The translations under genes and the position numbers were made by a program. A model generated the notes under the pieces. The model did not search any database, was not told where the DNA came from, and saw only the letters and a program-made list of their open reading frames with translations. From Aliishimia sp963678085 (GTDB taxonomy: Bacteria; Pseudomonadota; Alphaproteobacteria; Rhodobacterales; Rhodobacteraceae): a stretch of DNA of 64,000 nucleotides. This document shows, in pieces, positions 1 to 7,556 of this stretch. The DNA is taken from positions 3,348,001 to 3,412,000 of the forward strand of contig OY782680.1 of the NCBI GenBank assembly GCA_963678085.1. The letters run 5' to 3'. The first letter of the stretch is position 1; each line of letters begins with the position of its first letter.

Positions 1-168
1 AGCCCGATGGACATTGTGCTGTTTATCATCATGGCGCTGGCCGGGCTGTGTCTGTTCACCGCGCTTATGGCTTGGGCCATCGGGGATCTAACGCTGGCAC
101 TGACGCTTTCCATCACGATCCTGGCGGGCGTGACAATCCATGCCTTCCACAAACTATCCAAGGAATAA
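1..168 (+). CDS. small hydrophobic membrane protein, possibly 5'-truncated by the window edge
   Basis: The frame is open from the first base to a TAA at 166-168. If the ATG at position 7 is the start, the product is 53 residues; the true start may lie outside the window. It reads as two hydrophobic segments (starting MDIVLFIIMALAG, then a stretch around ALTLSITILAG) with a short charged tail ending HKLSKE, so a two-helix inner-membrane peptide is likely. It converges on livH, with only three bases between the two stop codons. I do not recognise the family. The opposite strand is also open here but reads as non-hydrophobic and less protein-like. Function unknown; existence moderately supported. 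Confidence 0.5.
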   Translation, partial: SPMDIVLFIIMALAGLCLFTALMAWAIGDLTLALTLSITILAGVTIHAFHKLSKE

Positions 169-171
169 GCT

Positions 172-1203
172 CTATACGCGTTCAATGATCTTCTCCCCGA
201 AAAGCCCTTGTGGGCGGAACACCAGAAAGATCAGGGCGAGCACATAAGCAAACCAGTTCTCAGTTGCATTGGTGGTAAAGCCAAATAGAGCCCCGGCGAG
301 TGCCTGACTGGACATGAAAAACTCAAACAGCTTTTCGCCTACACCAATGATCAGCCCACCGACAATGGCACCTGGGATCGAGGTGAACCCGCCCAGCATC
401 AGCACCGGCAGCGCTTTGAGGGCAATGAGCGAGAGCGAGAATTGAACCCCGGATTTCGCGCCCCACATAATGCCCGCAATCAGCGCTACAAACCCGGCAA
501 CAGACCAGACCAGCACCCAGATAAAGTTCAGCGAGACCCCAACGCTCAGCGCCGCTTGGTGATCATCAGCCACGGCGCGCATGGCCCGCCCCTGTTTGGT
601 ATATTGCGAAAACGCCACCAGCGCGGCCACCAAAAGGATCGCGATAATCGTGGCCGTGATGTCCAGATTATCAATAAAGAACCCATAGCCGAACATGTTA
701 TAGGTCGCCTCATCAATCGCGAGGTTAATCCCCTGGGGCAGGCAGAGCTCTCCGGCAAGGCACACCTTGAGCGTTTTAATCTCTGAATTCCACATCAGGT
801 CGGCAAAGCCTTCTAGGAAATAAGCCAGCCCAATCGTCGCCATGAACAAAAGGATTGGCTCTTGCCCGACGAGGTATCGAAAGATCACCTTTTGCACCAG
901 CCAAGCCAGCGCGATCATGACCACCACGGTAAAGGCGATGGCGATAACCGAATTCACCGACCAGCCGAAATAATGCACATCCGTACCGAAAATCGCGTTG
1001 ATCAAATGCGCGAAGGGCACTTGGCCTTTTTGGATGCCCACCAAGGTCATCGCCGCAAACAGCGCCATAACCCCTTGCGCATAATTGAAAATGCCGCTCG
1101 CCTTGTAAATCAGCACAAAGCCAAGCGCCACCAGCGCATACATCACCCCGGCCATCAGACCATTGAGCGTGACTTCCATCGCGTAAATCAGTTGATCAGG
1201 CAT
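172..1203 (-). CDS. livH: branched-chain amino-acid ABC transporter permease LivH
   Basis: 343-residue polytopic inner-membrane protein of the LivH/BPD_transp_2 family, which forms half of the channel of a branched-chain amino-acid or related ABC importer. It has about eight hydrophobic segments and family-typical stretches such as ASGIFNYAQGVMALF near residues 35-49, GRAMRAVADD mid-protein and LGGFTSIPGAIVGG near the C-terminus. The ATG is preceded by AAGGGATAGGAA. It is the last gene of a minus-strand operon headed by an acyl-CoA synthetase. LivM, LivF and the periplasmic binding protein are not next to it inside this window. Its first codons and ribosome-binding region are duplicated upstream at the start of the neighbouring gene 1207-1812. 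Family assignment is firm; the transported substrate is not readable from sequence. Confidence 0.93.
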   Translation of the reverse strand: MPDQLIYAMEVTLNGLMAGVMYALVALGFVLIYKASGIFNYAQGVMALFAAMTLVGIQKGQVPFAHLINAIFGTDVHYFGWSVNSVIAIAFTVVVMIALAWLVQKVIFRYLVGQEPILLFMATIGLAYFLEGFADLMWNSEIKTLKVCLAGELCLPQGINLAIDEATYNMFGYGFFIDNLDITATIIAILLVAALVAFSQYTKQGRAMRAVADDHQAALSVGVSLNFIWVLVWSVAGFVALIAGIMWGAKSGVQFSLSLIALKALPVLMLGGFTSIPGAIVGGLIIGVGEKLFEFFMSSQALAGALFGFTTNATENWFAYVLALIFLVFRPQGLFGEKIIERV

Positions 1204-1230
1204 TTCCTATCCCTTACTTTCCGTCTTTTG
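1189..1230. repeat. duplicated junction segment, copy 1 (array-gene 3' end plus livH start)
   Basis: This 42-bp segment spans the last codons and stop of the 201-residue gene and the first codons of livH. It matches 1798-1839 at 41 of 42 positions. The second copy spans the end of the 190-residue gene and the start of the chimeric gene. The homology continues, interrupted by a deletion, into the livH coding sequence, so this is a tandem duplication junction rather than chance similarity. Confidence 0.85.
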
Positions 1231-1812
1231 GGTGAGGCATTGAGCACGCAGATCCTCATCTTCATCCAATGTTCGTATGTTCACTGACAGCCCCAAGGTA
1301 TCGACCCCGCTGCTAACTATTATCCCGCTATACGGCCCATCACACAGATACATAGCGCTATAGCGCTCACCGAAATCGAGCCGTATATGTTCAAAACGAG
1401 GGGCTAAATCCCCAAAAATCCACACAGCCATACGCAGAAGGTTTCCACTCTTGTCCTCAGCCCAGTTAGCCAAAGCTGCATTGCTGAGATGCCCAGTCGC
1501 CGATGGGATCAGTTTACCCCCAAAAATCTGACAAGAGCGGGGTTCACGTTCATTTGGCAAATAGACGGTCACAGCCCCCTGTCGGGTTTCAATGACGGCT
1601 CCGCGAACAATATCGCCATAGAGATTTGGGAGTTGCCCACCAAAGGGGAGCGCTGCATCACCGGCAACATAGTCCAGGCAGTCAAAATAGACATCTCCAA
1701 AATTGTAACGATCCTGACTCGCTTGTCCCTGAGTTGCCACCAAGCACAGCGCCATCACGCCCTTGAGGCAATTGAAAATCCCTGACGCCATGTAATTCAG
1801 TTGATCAGGCAT
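1207..1812 (-). CDS. four-cysteine exported protein with a livH-derived N-terminus (chimeric gene)
   Basis: 201 residues. Residues about 31-201 are clearly paralogous to the next upstream gene (1816-2388): shared DRY-F, CLDYVAG, LPF and the identical C-terminus QKTESKG. Cysteines 45, 94, 157 and 192 keep that paralogue's four-Cys pattern. The N-terminus is different: MPDQL, then ASGIFN, then GVMAL match the start of LivH with about 26 residues missing, and this hydrophobic stretch now sits where the export signal should be. The ribosome-binding region and start context (GATAGGAAATGCC) are also livH's. It is placed three bases before livH. The function of the family is unknown; the precursor is probably exported to the periplasm. 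The reading frame is intact. Confidence 0.8.
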   Translation of the reverse strand: MPDQLNYMASGIFNCLKGVMALCLVATQGQASQDRYNFGDVYFDCLDYVAGDAALPFGGQLPNLYGDIVRGAVIETRQGAVTVYLPNEREPRSCQIFGGKLIPSATGHLSNAALANWAEDKSGNLLRMAVWIFGDLAPRFEHIRLDFGERYSAMYLCDGPYSGIIVSSGVDTLGLSVNIRTLDEDEDLRAQCLTQKTESKG

Positions 1813-1839
1813 TTCCTATCCCTTGCTTTCCGTCTTTTG
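1798..1839. repeat. duplicated junction segment, copy 2
   Basis: 41 of 42 bases are identical to 1189-1230. Read on the minus strand it contains the 3' end of the 190-residue array gene, its TAG stop, the livH-type ribosome-binding region and an ATG with the first livH codons, which now start the chimeric gene. Confidence 0.85.
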
Positions 1840-2388
1840 AACACGGCATTCTTGGCGCAGCACCATTTCAACTCTTTTATCCTCGCTGCCTGCCCCAATG
1901 TGTATGGACATTCCAGGATTGAGATCCCAATTGTGAACGGTTACACTAAAATATCGCCCCTCACAAAATTGAATAGCTTCCGCATTTTCACCGAAGTCAT
2001 GCGTCATATATTCAAAGCGATGAGCTAACTCTTTGAAAATTCGCCTCGCCATGCCATCAATAGCAGGAGAAGACATAATGCTAGCACTAGAAGTAAGCTC
2101 AGACCAGATCAGCTGTGGTGTAAAAAAAGAACATCCGGGGGACTCATTTTTATCGCGAAGATATACAGTAATCTCTCCTTCTTGGGTTACAATATTATCC
2201 CCGGAAACAATTTCTCCATAGATATTTTTGAATTCCGCACTCTGAAATGGAAGGGGCGCATGTCCGGCAACATAGTCCAAGCATTCATAATAGATATCCT
2301 CAAAACTATAACGATCCTCGCGCGCTTGTCCTGCAGACGCCACCACGGCCAGTGCTGCGATCAATATGGGTAAGCGGATCATCCTCAT
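1816..2388 (-). CDS. four-cysteine exported protein, array member
   Basis: 190 residues with a clear Sec-type signal peptide (about residues 1-22: basic MRMIR, then a hydrophobic run, then ASAGQA). The mature part has four cysteines at 36, 86, 142 and 181, including CLDYVAG near the start and FCEGRY in the third position. This is the closest relative of the chimeric gene downstream. Its ATG overlaps the stop of the upstream array gene (ATGA, bases 2385-2388) and its stop lies four bases before the next ATG, so translational coupling is likely. I do not recognise a named family. Periplasmic location and two disulfides are inferences from the signal peptide and the even cysteine count. Confidence 0.8.
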   Translation of the reverse strand: MRMIRLPILIAALAVVASAGQAREDRYSFEDIYYECLDYVAGHAPLPFQSAEFKNIYGEIVSGDNIVTQEGEITVYLRDKNESPGCSFFTPQLIWSELTSSASIMSSPAIDGMARRIFKELAHRFEYMTHDFGENAEAIQFCEGRYFSVTVHNWDLNPGMSIHIGAGSEDKRVEMVLRQECRVQKTESKG

Positions 2389-3404
2389 TCCCCCGCCTTT
2401 TCCCGTTGGTGATAGTCACAGCTCTCGTCCCACCCCTCGGTCGCGCCTTTGGTCATGAAAACTTGCAAAGCGGGCGGGCCGCTTTGAACGTCCGCGCTAC
2501 TGACATACATTTGAATGCCCGCGCGCTTGCCCTCGCACATATAGACACCGGAATGCCCGTCCTCGGTGCGGAATTGGTAGCCTTGGGTCAACATATCAAA
2601 ACCCACCATTTCATCTCGAATAGGCCCTAAAGCAGCGTTCCAGCTAAAGGAGGTTTTCCATCCCCCCGCCTCGCGTTTGGCGCCGAGCATCCAGCATTCC
2701 GGCTGCTCTGTATCAACCAGGCGCAGGGTCACACCACCATGCTCAATTCGCACAAATCCTTCACGCGTATTCGGGCCGGTTTGGGTGAATTGCGTCATCC
2801 CTTCGATTTCGCCGGGCGCACCACTTAGATAGAGCGTGCAGGCATCTGTGACCTTGCGCAAAGGCACCTGATTGAAGCAGACACCGCTCTCTAGGGCAGG
2901 TTTTTCAACTGACACAAACCAATGGTCCGGGCGCGAAAGCAAGCCACCGCCGTCTTTTTCGGCCTCAAAATAAAGCGATACCGGGGTGTTGGGGTCGGAA
3001 CAATCATAATAGCCAAGTCGTCGATATTTTTCTACGTCCAGATCGCTATTGGCTGGCTCGACATGTGCGCTGACAAACTGCTCCATCGCCGTTTGAACGG
3101 CAGGCACATCCCAACGCCCATCGGGGCGGATCATGCACTGCCATAGCGGGGGGGTGCTGTTATCCTCCGCTACCGTATGAGACAATTCATATTTGACGGA
3201 AAGCGCATCATGCGTCCAATTCGCACGCTGCGAAATAAACCCGCCAAAAGGTTCAGGCTCCCCAGTGAAACGGGATTTATCTTCCGCGTCTATAATCCGG
3301 CGACATTCATCAACCGCTTGTAAGAACTGCTCTGCCCCACCGGCAGCCAATGATGGTCCAGCCGAGACTGTAAGAGCAAAACAGATCAACAAGCGATTAA
3401 TCAT
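2385..3404 (-). CDS. exported protein with two tandem four-cysteine domains, array member
   Basis: 339 residues from the ATG at 3404; an in-frame TTG at 3416 is possible but leaves a poorer signal peptide. The signal peptide is MINRLLICFALTVSAGPSLA. The mature protein holds two copies of the four-Cys unit: cysteines 34, 90, 135, 176 and then 189, 237, 290, 329 (gaps 56/45/41 and 48/53/39). The second copy resembles the neighbouring 190-residue protein, with YMCEGKR against QFCEGRY at the third cysteine. The ATG overlaps the end of the livG-like ATPase gene (ATGATTAA). It is probably periplasmic. Function unknown. Confidence 0.8.
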   Translation of the reverse strand: MINRLLICFALTVSAGPSLAAGGAEQFLQAVDECRRIIDAEDKSRFTGEPEPFGGFISQRANWTHDALSVKYELSHTVAEDNSTPPLWQCMIRPDGRWDVPAVQTAMEQFVSAHVEPANSDLDVEKYRRLGYYDCSDPNTPVSLYFEAEKDGGGLLSRPDHWFVSVEKPALESGVCFNQVPLRKVTDACTLYLSGAPGEIEGMTQFTQTGPNTREGFVRIEHGGVTLRLVDTEQPECWMLGAKREAGGWKTSFSWNAALGPIRDEMVGFDMLTQGYQFRTEDGHSGVYMCEGKRAGIQMYVSSADVQSGPPALQVFMTKGATEGWDESCDYHQREKAGE

Positions 3405-4218
3405 GCGAAACCCCAAGATAGGCGTCGATCACATCTTGGTTGTTGCGTACCTCATCCGGGGTGCCGTCGCCGATTTTCTTGCCATAATCCATCACAACGA
3501 CCCGGTCAGAGAGGTCCATGACCACGCCCATATCGTGTTCGATCAGTGCGATTGTGGTGCCAAACTCGTCATTCACGTCGAGAATAAAGCGGCTCATATC
3601 CTCTTTTTCTTCGACATTCATGCCCGCCATCGGCTCATCAAGCAGCAAGAGTTTCGGCTCAGCGGCCAGCGCGCGGGCCAGTTCGACCCGCTTTTTCAGA
3701 CCATAGGGCAGGCGGGCCACGGGGGTTTTGCGGATGTTTTGGATTTCAAGAAAGTCGATGATCTTTTCGGCCACTTCGCGATTGGCGGTCTCTTCTGCCT
3801 CGGCTTTGCCATACCAAAGCGCCTGGCTCCAAAGGGAGGATTTCATATGGGTAAGCCGCCCGGTCATCACATTGTCCAGCACGCTCATACCCTCAAACAG
3901 GGCGATATTCTGAAAGGTCCGGGCAATGCCCTGCTGCGCGACCTGAAAGGGCTTCATGGCTGGACGGGGCGCTCCGCGATACCAGACTTCGCCCTCTTGC
4001 GGGACATAAAAGCCGGAGATCACATTGAGCATCGAGGATTTCCCGGCCCCGTTCGGCCCAATGATCGCGCGGATCTCGCCCTCTCGAATGTCAAAGGAAA
4101 TATCCTTAATCGCCTCCACCCCGCCAAAACGCAGCGTGATATTCTTCATCTCCATCACCACGCCGCCAATCGTGCGGCCATCTGCTGTGGTGTAGGTTTC
4201 TGCTAGATTGTTATTCAT
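3397..4218 (-). CDS. livG: branched-chain amino-acid ABC transporter ATP-binding protein (LivG-like)
   Basis: 273-residue cytoplasmic ABC ATPase. The Walker A motif GPNGAGKSS is at residues 54-61. The signature region LPYGLKKRVELARALAAEP runs into the Walker B and D-loop sequence LLLLDEPMAGMN, typical of LivG-type subunits, followed by the H-loop (ALIEHDMGVVMDLSDRV). It energises import through LivH and a partner permease. The start ATG overlaps the preceding array gene's stop by eight bases (ATGAATAA), and its own end overlaps the next array gene. Synteny with an acyl-CoA synthetase is common for this ABC branch in Rhodobacteraceae and suggests uptake of a carboxylate or amino acid that is then CoA-activated. 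That last point is inference. Confidence 0.92.
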   Translation of the reverse strand: MNNNLAETYTTADGRTIGGVVMEMKNITLRFGGVEAIKDISFDIREGEIRAIIGPNGAGKSSMLNVISGFYVPQEGEVWYRGAPRPAMKPFQVAQQGIARTFQNIALFEGMSVLDNVMTGRLTHMKSSLWSQALWYGKAEAEETANREVAEKIIDFLEIQNIRKTPVARLPYGLKKRVELARALAAEPKLLLLDEPMAGMNVEEKEDMSRFILDVNDEFGTTIALIEHDMGVVMDLSDRVVVMDYGKKIGDGTPDEVRNNQDVIDAYLGVSHD

Positions 4219-4759
4219 TGGTTTTTCCCGCGCAATTCATGGCACTGATGTCGAAGTCTTCAAAGGCCCAAAACTGTGCCACACGCCCCATAGGGCTTGC
4301 GATCATATCAACGCGCACAGCCTTACTCAGATCACCATGATATAAAACATGTACCCTATCGCCATCTGGCAGGTCGTAGTCGCATGTGCTGGTTCGTATG
4401 GCACCCAATTCTCGGAGGATATTAGCCACGCTTTCAACATGGCCAATATCAGCCCCGGCTGCTTCTTGCATATGAGTGACAAAGCACGCCCGATCCCCGC
4501 GCGTTTCATTCAACACGATGAGCACCAAGCCCTCATGAAAGCGGTAAAACTGCATGCTTTCTTTGATAAATTCCGGGAAAGAAAGGGTTTGTTCATCTGC
4601 ATGTTCCACGAGTAAGGATTTAGGAAAACCCGTCTTTTCCAACATTGGGGCCACACAAACTTCGTGGAACACTTCCATTAGGGTCCAAGGGCGTGACGCA
4701 TGCGCCTGCGCAGCAAACAAGCTGGCGCACCCCACGAGATATGCGATTGCAGTCTTCAT
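4211..4759 (-). CDS. four-cysteine exported protein, array member
   Basis: 182 residues from the ATG at 4759, chosen because it gives a clean signal peptide (MKTAIAYLVGCASLFAAQA). An in-frame TTG at 4804 would add a polar leader. The mature cysteines are at 35, 92, 126 and 176; the gaps 57/34/50 nearly match those of the upstream paralogue (57/31/50). Third-cysteine context STCDYDLPDG, fourth MNCAGK. The 3' end overlaps the livG-like gene by eight bases. Unlike its neighbours it is separated from the upstream gene by a 76-base gap. It is not a family I can name; periplasmic location is inferred. Confidence 0.75.
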   Translation of the reverse strand: MKTAIAYLVGCASLFAAQAHASRPWTLMEVFHEVCVAPMLEKTGFPKSLLVEHADEQTLSFPEFIKESMQFYRFHEGLVLIVLNETRGDRACFVTHMQEAAGADIGHVESVANILRELGAIRTSTCDYDLPDGDRVHVLYHGDLSKAVRVDMIASPMGRVAQFWAFEDFDISAMNCAGKTNE

Positions 4760-4835
4760 GACATGCCTCGCCCAAGAGTGCCGGAATTGGTTTCCAGCGA
4801 GCAAGGGAGGATATGTCGTGCGACTTTCATGCTAA

Positions 4836-5414
4836 TCACCCGGTTATACACAGAACATCGAGATCGCCCGGTGCTTGGAATAGATATATACCACGCACTT
4901 TTTCGTCGTTTGGCGCAAGCCATACAGACACCCATAGCTTTCGCCCTAATGCCGTGAGGCCGGGCAACAACCAAACATCTGCCTCCTCACTACTCTCGCA
5001 TGCGGGTTCATGTACCAGCCCTTTAGCTTGTAATACGGAAGTCACGCTTCCCAGGGTCCAGCCGGAAACGGGGGCATGTGGGTAGGCAGCACATGTCTCT
5101 AGATTCGCCCCCGAAGCCTCTGTCGTTCTAAAAATTAAATGTTCGTGGGGTATATAAGAGAAATCCACCCCTGGACCGGCGCTAGGCTCTCCGGCATCCT
5201 CTTTGGAAATCCCGAACATGGCATTCGTTAGAAATAGTTCCCCATCCACAAGCCAGCGCAAACATTGATGTGCAGAGGAGGGCATGTCACGGATCTCAGC
5301 CTGGGCACCAAGCGGTAAAGCCAAGAGTGAAAGAAGGGCGATCACATATCGCAGGATATAGCGCCTTGCCCGCTCACGCCTCCCCTTCATATGTTGTTTT
5401 GAAAGCAATATCAT
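4836..5414 (-). CDS. four-cysteine exported protein, array member
   Basis: 192 residues from the ATG at 5414, which overlaps the acyl-CoA synthetase stop (GAATGA). An internal ATG at 5390 (MKGRRERARR) would also give a good signal peptide: a strongly basic start, then a hydrophobic run ending LPLGAQA. The mature cysteines (51, 108, 139, 189) have gaps 57/31/50, nearly the same as the next gene downstream, so the two are paralogues despite low overall identity. The C-terminus is short after the last cysteine (CITG). It is the first array member behind the ligase gene. Function unknown. Confidence 0.75.
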   Translation of the reverse strand: MILLSKQHMKGRRERARRYILRYVIALLSLLALPLGAQAEIRDMPSSAHQCLRWLVDGELFLTNAMFGISKEDAGEPSAGPGVDFSYIPHEHLIFRTTEASGANLETCAAYPHAPVSGWTLGSVTSVLQAKGLVHEPACESSEEADVWLLPGLTALGRKLWVSVWLAPNDEKVRGIYLFQAPGDLDVLCITG

Positions 5415-7381
5415 TCCGCCGCTACCCGGTGCTGGGCTGCGCTCACTTGCGCGGCGCGGATGTCTAGGGTGGCCGAAATCGAGCCTTTGCGCCCGTCCTC
5501 ATAGGTCACTTCGGTAGTCGTCGAAACCTGCGCGGAGCCGTCATAGAGCGCGTTGATAATATCGGCGTATTTCTCTTCAATGATGCGGCGGCGCACTTTG
5601 CGGGTGCGGGTGAGCTCTCCGTCATCGGCATCAAGCTCTTTATGCAGCACCACAAAACGATGCACCTGACAGCCCGAAAGCATCGGATCTTGCGCAACCG
5701 AGGCGTTCACCTCCGTCACATGATCCTGGATGGTTTGCAGCACTTGGGGATGACCCGCGAGTTCTTGGTAAGAGGCATAGGCGATATTGTTGCGCTCGGC
5801 CCAATTCCCCACCGCGCTCAGGTCAATATTGATAAAGGCGGTGCATTCGTCGCGCCCATTCCCAAACACCACGGCCTCTAGGATATTTGGAAAGAACTTC
5901 AGCTTATTTTCCACATATTTGGGCGCAAACATCGACCCATCGGCCATTTTGCCCACATCTTTCGCGCGGTCGATAATGCGCAAATGGCCCGAGCCCTCTT
6001 CGATAAAGCCCGCATCCCCCGTGGCAACCCAGCCCTCGGCATCCTTGGTGCCAGCGGTGCTTTCGGCGTTTTTGTAGTATTCCACGAATACACCAGGGGA
6101 GCGATAAAACACCTCGCCCGTCTCACCGATTTTCAGCTCAACACCGGGGATCGGCACGCCCACCGTGTCAGAACGCACCTCATTATCAGGCTGGTTGGTG
6201 ATGAACACCGTCGCTTCGGTCTGCCCGTAAAGCTGTTTCAGGTTGATCCCAAGGGAGCGATAGAAATCAAAGATCTCCGGCCCGATCGCCTCGCCCGCAG
6301 TATAGCCCACACGCACGCGCGAAAAGCCAAGGGTGTTTTTCAGCGGGCCATAGACCATCAGCTCACCCAGGGTATATTTCAACCGGTCCATGAAACCGAC
6401 GCTTTTCCCATCCAGCAGCTTGGGCCCGACCTCTTTGGCATGGGCCATAAAGTGATGGAACATGCGCCGCTTGAACTTGCCCGCATCTTCCATGCGGATC
6501 ATCACTTGGGTGAGCTGCGTTTCAAACACGCGCGGCGGGGCAAAGTAATAGGTGGGCCCGATCTCGCGCAGATCTGTGTGCATGGTCTCGGCGCTTTCGG
6601 GGCAGTTGGTGCAAAACCCGGTCCAAAACGCCTGACCAACCGAGAAAATGAAATCCCCCACCCAAGCCATGGGCAGATAGGCGAGGATCTCATCACTTTG
6701 GCGCAGCTTGTCAAATTCCGAAGAATTGCGCGCACTTTCAATCACATTGCGATTGCTCAGCACCACGCCCTTGGGCTTGCCAGTGGTGCCCGACGTGTAA
6801 AGCATGATGCAGGTGCTGTCATAATCCAGCTTGGCCTCACGCGCGCGCAGCTCTGGCATAAGCTCATCGCGGGCGGCATATCCCTGCTCTTGCACATGGG
6901 AGTACTGATGCAGATGCGTGTGATCATATTTGCGCAACCCGCGCGGATCCAGGTAGATCATATGCTCGAACTGGTGCAGCTGGTCCTGGATCTCAATGAC
7001 CTTATCGACCTGCTCTTGATCCCCGGCAATCACAAAGCGCGCCCCGCAATGGCCCAGCACATAGGCCATCTCTTCGGCAACCGCGTCTTGGTATAGCGGC
7101 ACAGGGATCGCCCCCACCATCTCAGCCGCCACCATAGACCAATAGAGATAAGGCCGATTGCGCCCGATAATGGCAATGAAATCGCCCTCAGCAACGCCCA
7201 AGTTCAACAGCCCCAAAGCCAGCTTTTCGATCTCGGCCTCGGTTTCCTCCCAGGTCCAGCTTTGCCAAATGCCAAATTCTTTTTCGCGATATGCGGGGCT
7301 TTTGGCGAATTTCTTTGCGTTTCGATGCAGCAGGGCGGGGACGGAACATAGCCCATCTGCGCCAGAAATCGACGTGCTCAC
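5411..7381 (-). CDS. AMP-dependent acyl-CoA synthetase (long-chain/FadD15-like)
   Basis: 656 residues, ANL superfamily. It adenylates a carboxylic acid and transfers it to CoA. The P-loop motif LYTSGTTGKPKG is at about 194-205, the mid-protein motif YGQTEATVFITNQ follows, and ATGDAGFIEEGSGHLRIIDRAKD is the adenylate-binding and hinge region. The start is GTG at 7381 behind a good GGGAGGA site at 7388-7394. It is the first gene of the operon containing livG and livH, so the transporter probably imports a substrate that this enzyme activates, or the operon serves branched-chain catabolism (inference). The upstream region carries the palindrome at 7477-7490, which is shared with the ivd promoter. 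Exact acyl substrate unknown. Confidence 0.9.
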   Translation of the reverse strand: MSTSISGADGLCSVPALLHRNAKKFAKSPAYREKEFGIWQSWTWEETEAEIEKLALGLLNLGVAEGDFIAIIGRNRPYLYWSMVAAEMVGAIPVPLYQDAVAEEMAYVLGHCGARFVIAGDQEQVDKVIEIQDQLHQFEHMIYLDPRGLRKYDHTHLHQYSHVQEQGYAARDELMPELRAREAKLDYDSTCIMLYTSGTTGKPKGVVLSNRNVIESARNSSEFDKLRQSDEILAYLPMAWVGDFIFSVGQAFWTGFCTNCPESAETMHTDLREIGPTYYFAPPRVFETQLTQVMIRMEDAGKFKRRMFHHFMAHAKEVGPKLLDGKSVGFMDRLKYTLGELMVYGPLKNTLGFSRVRVGYTAGEAIGPEIFDFYRSLGINLKQLYGQTEATVFITNQPDNEVRSDTVGVPIPGVELKIGETGEVFYRSPGVFVEYYKNAESTAGTKDAEGWVATGDAGFIEEGSGHLRIIDRAKDVGKMADGSMFAPKYVENKLKFFPNILEAVVFGNGRDECTAFINIDLSAVGNWAERNNIAYASYQELAGHPQVLQTIQDHVTEVNASVAQDPMLSGCQVHRFVVLHKELDADDGELTRTRKVRRRIIEEKYADIINALYDGSAQVSTTTEVTYEDGRKGSISATLDIRAAQVSAAQHRVAAE

Positions 7382-7476
7382 AACAATATCCTCCCTTAGT
7401 CCCGCGCAATTTAGTGCTTTGACGGCGACTTGCTCTACGTTAAGACAGGTTTTGCCCGGCTGGCAACGATTTTTTT

Positions 7477-7490
7477 TGAACGGGTGTTCA
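7477..7490. promoter_or_regulatory. TGAAC-N4-GTTCA palindrome, putative TetR-type operator
   Basis: A perfect 5-bp inverted repeat with four central bases, preceded by a T-run and followed by ATTT. It lies 96 bp upstream of the acyl-CoA synthetase GTG and 66 bp upstream of the divergent FGE start. The same TTGAACG...GTTCATTT arrangement occurs once more in the window, at 38758-38771 before ivd. Operator role is inferred from symmetry, position and recurrence; no regulator gene is present here. Confidence 0.55.
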
Positions 7491-7556
7491 TTTCGCGCCC
7501 GGCGAGTGCGTTTTTTGGGGCTTGGAACTGCACGGGCGGGCCTTTATGCCAGGGGC

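Noticed and set aside
3193..4206. 337-codon plus-strand frame over livG
   Set aside because: Antisense shadow of the ABC ATPase gene, which has all its motifs intact.
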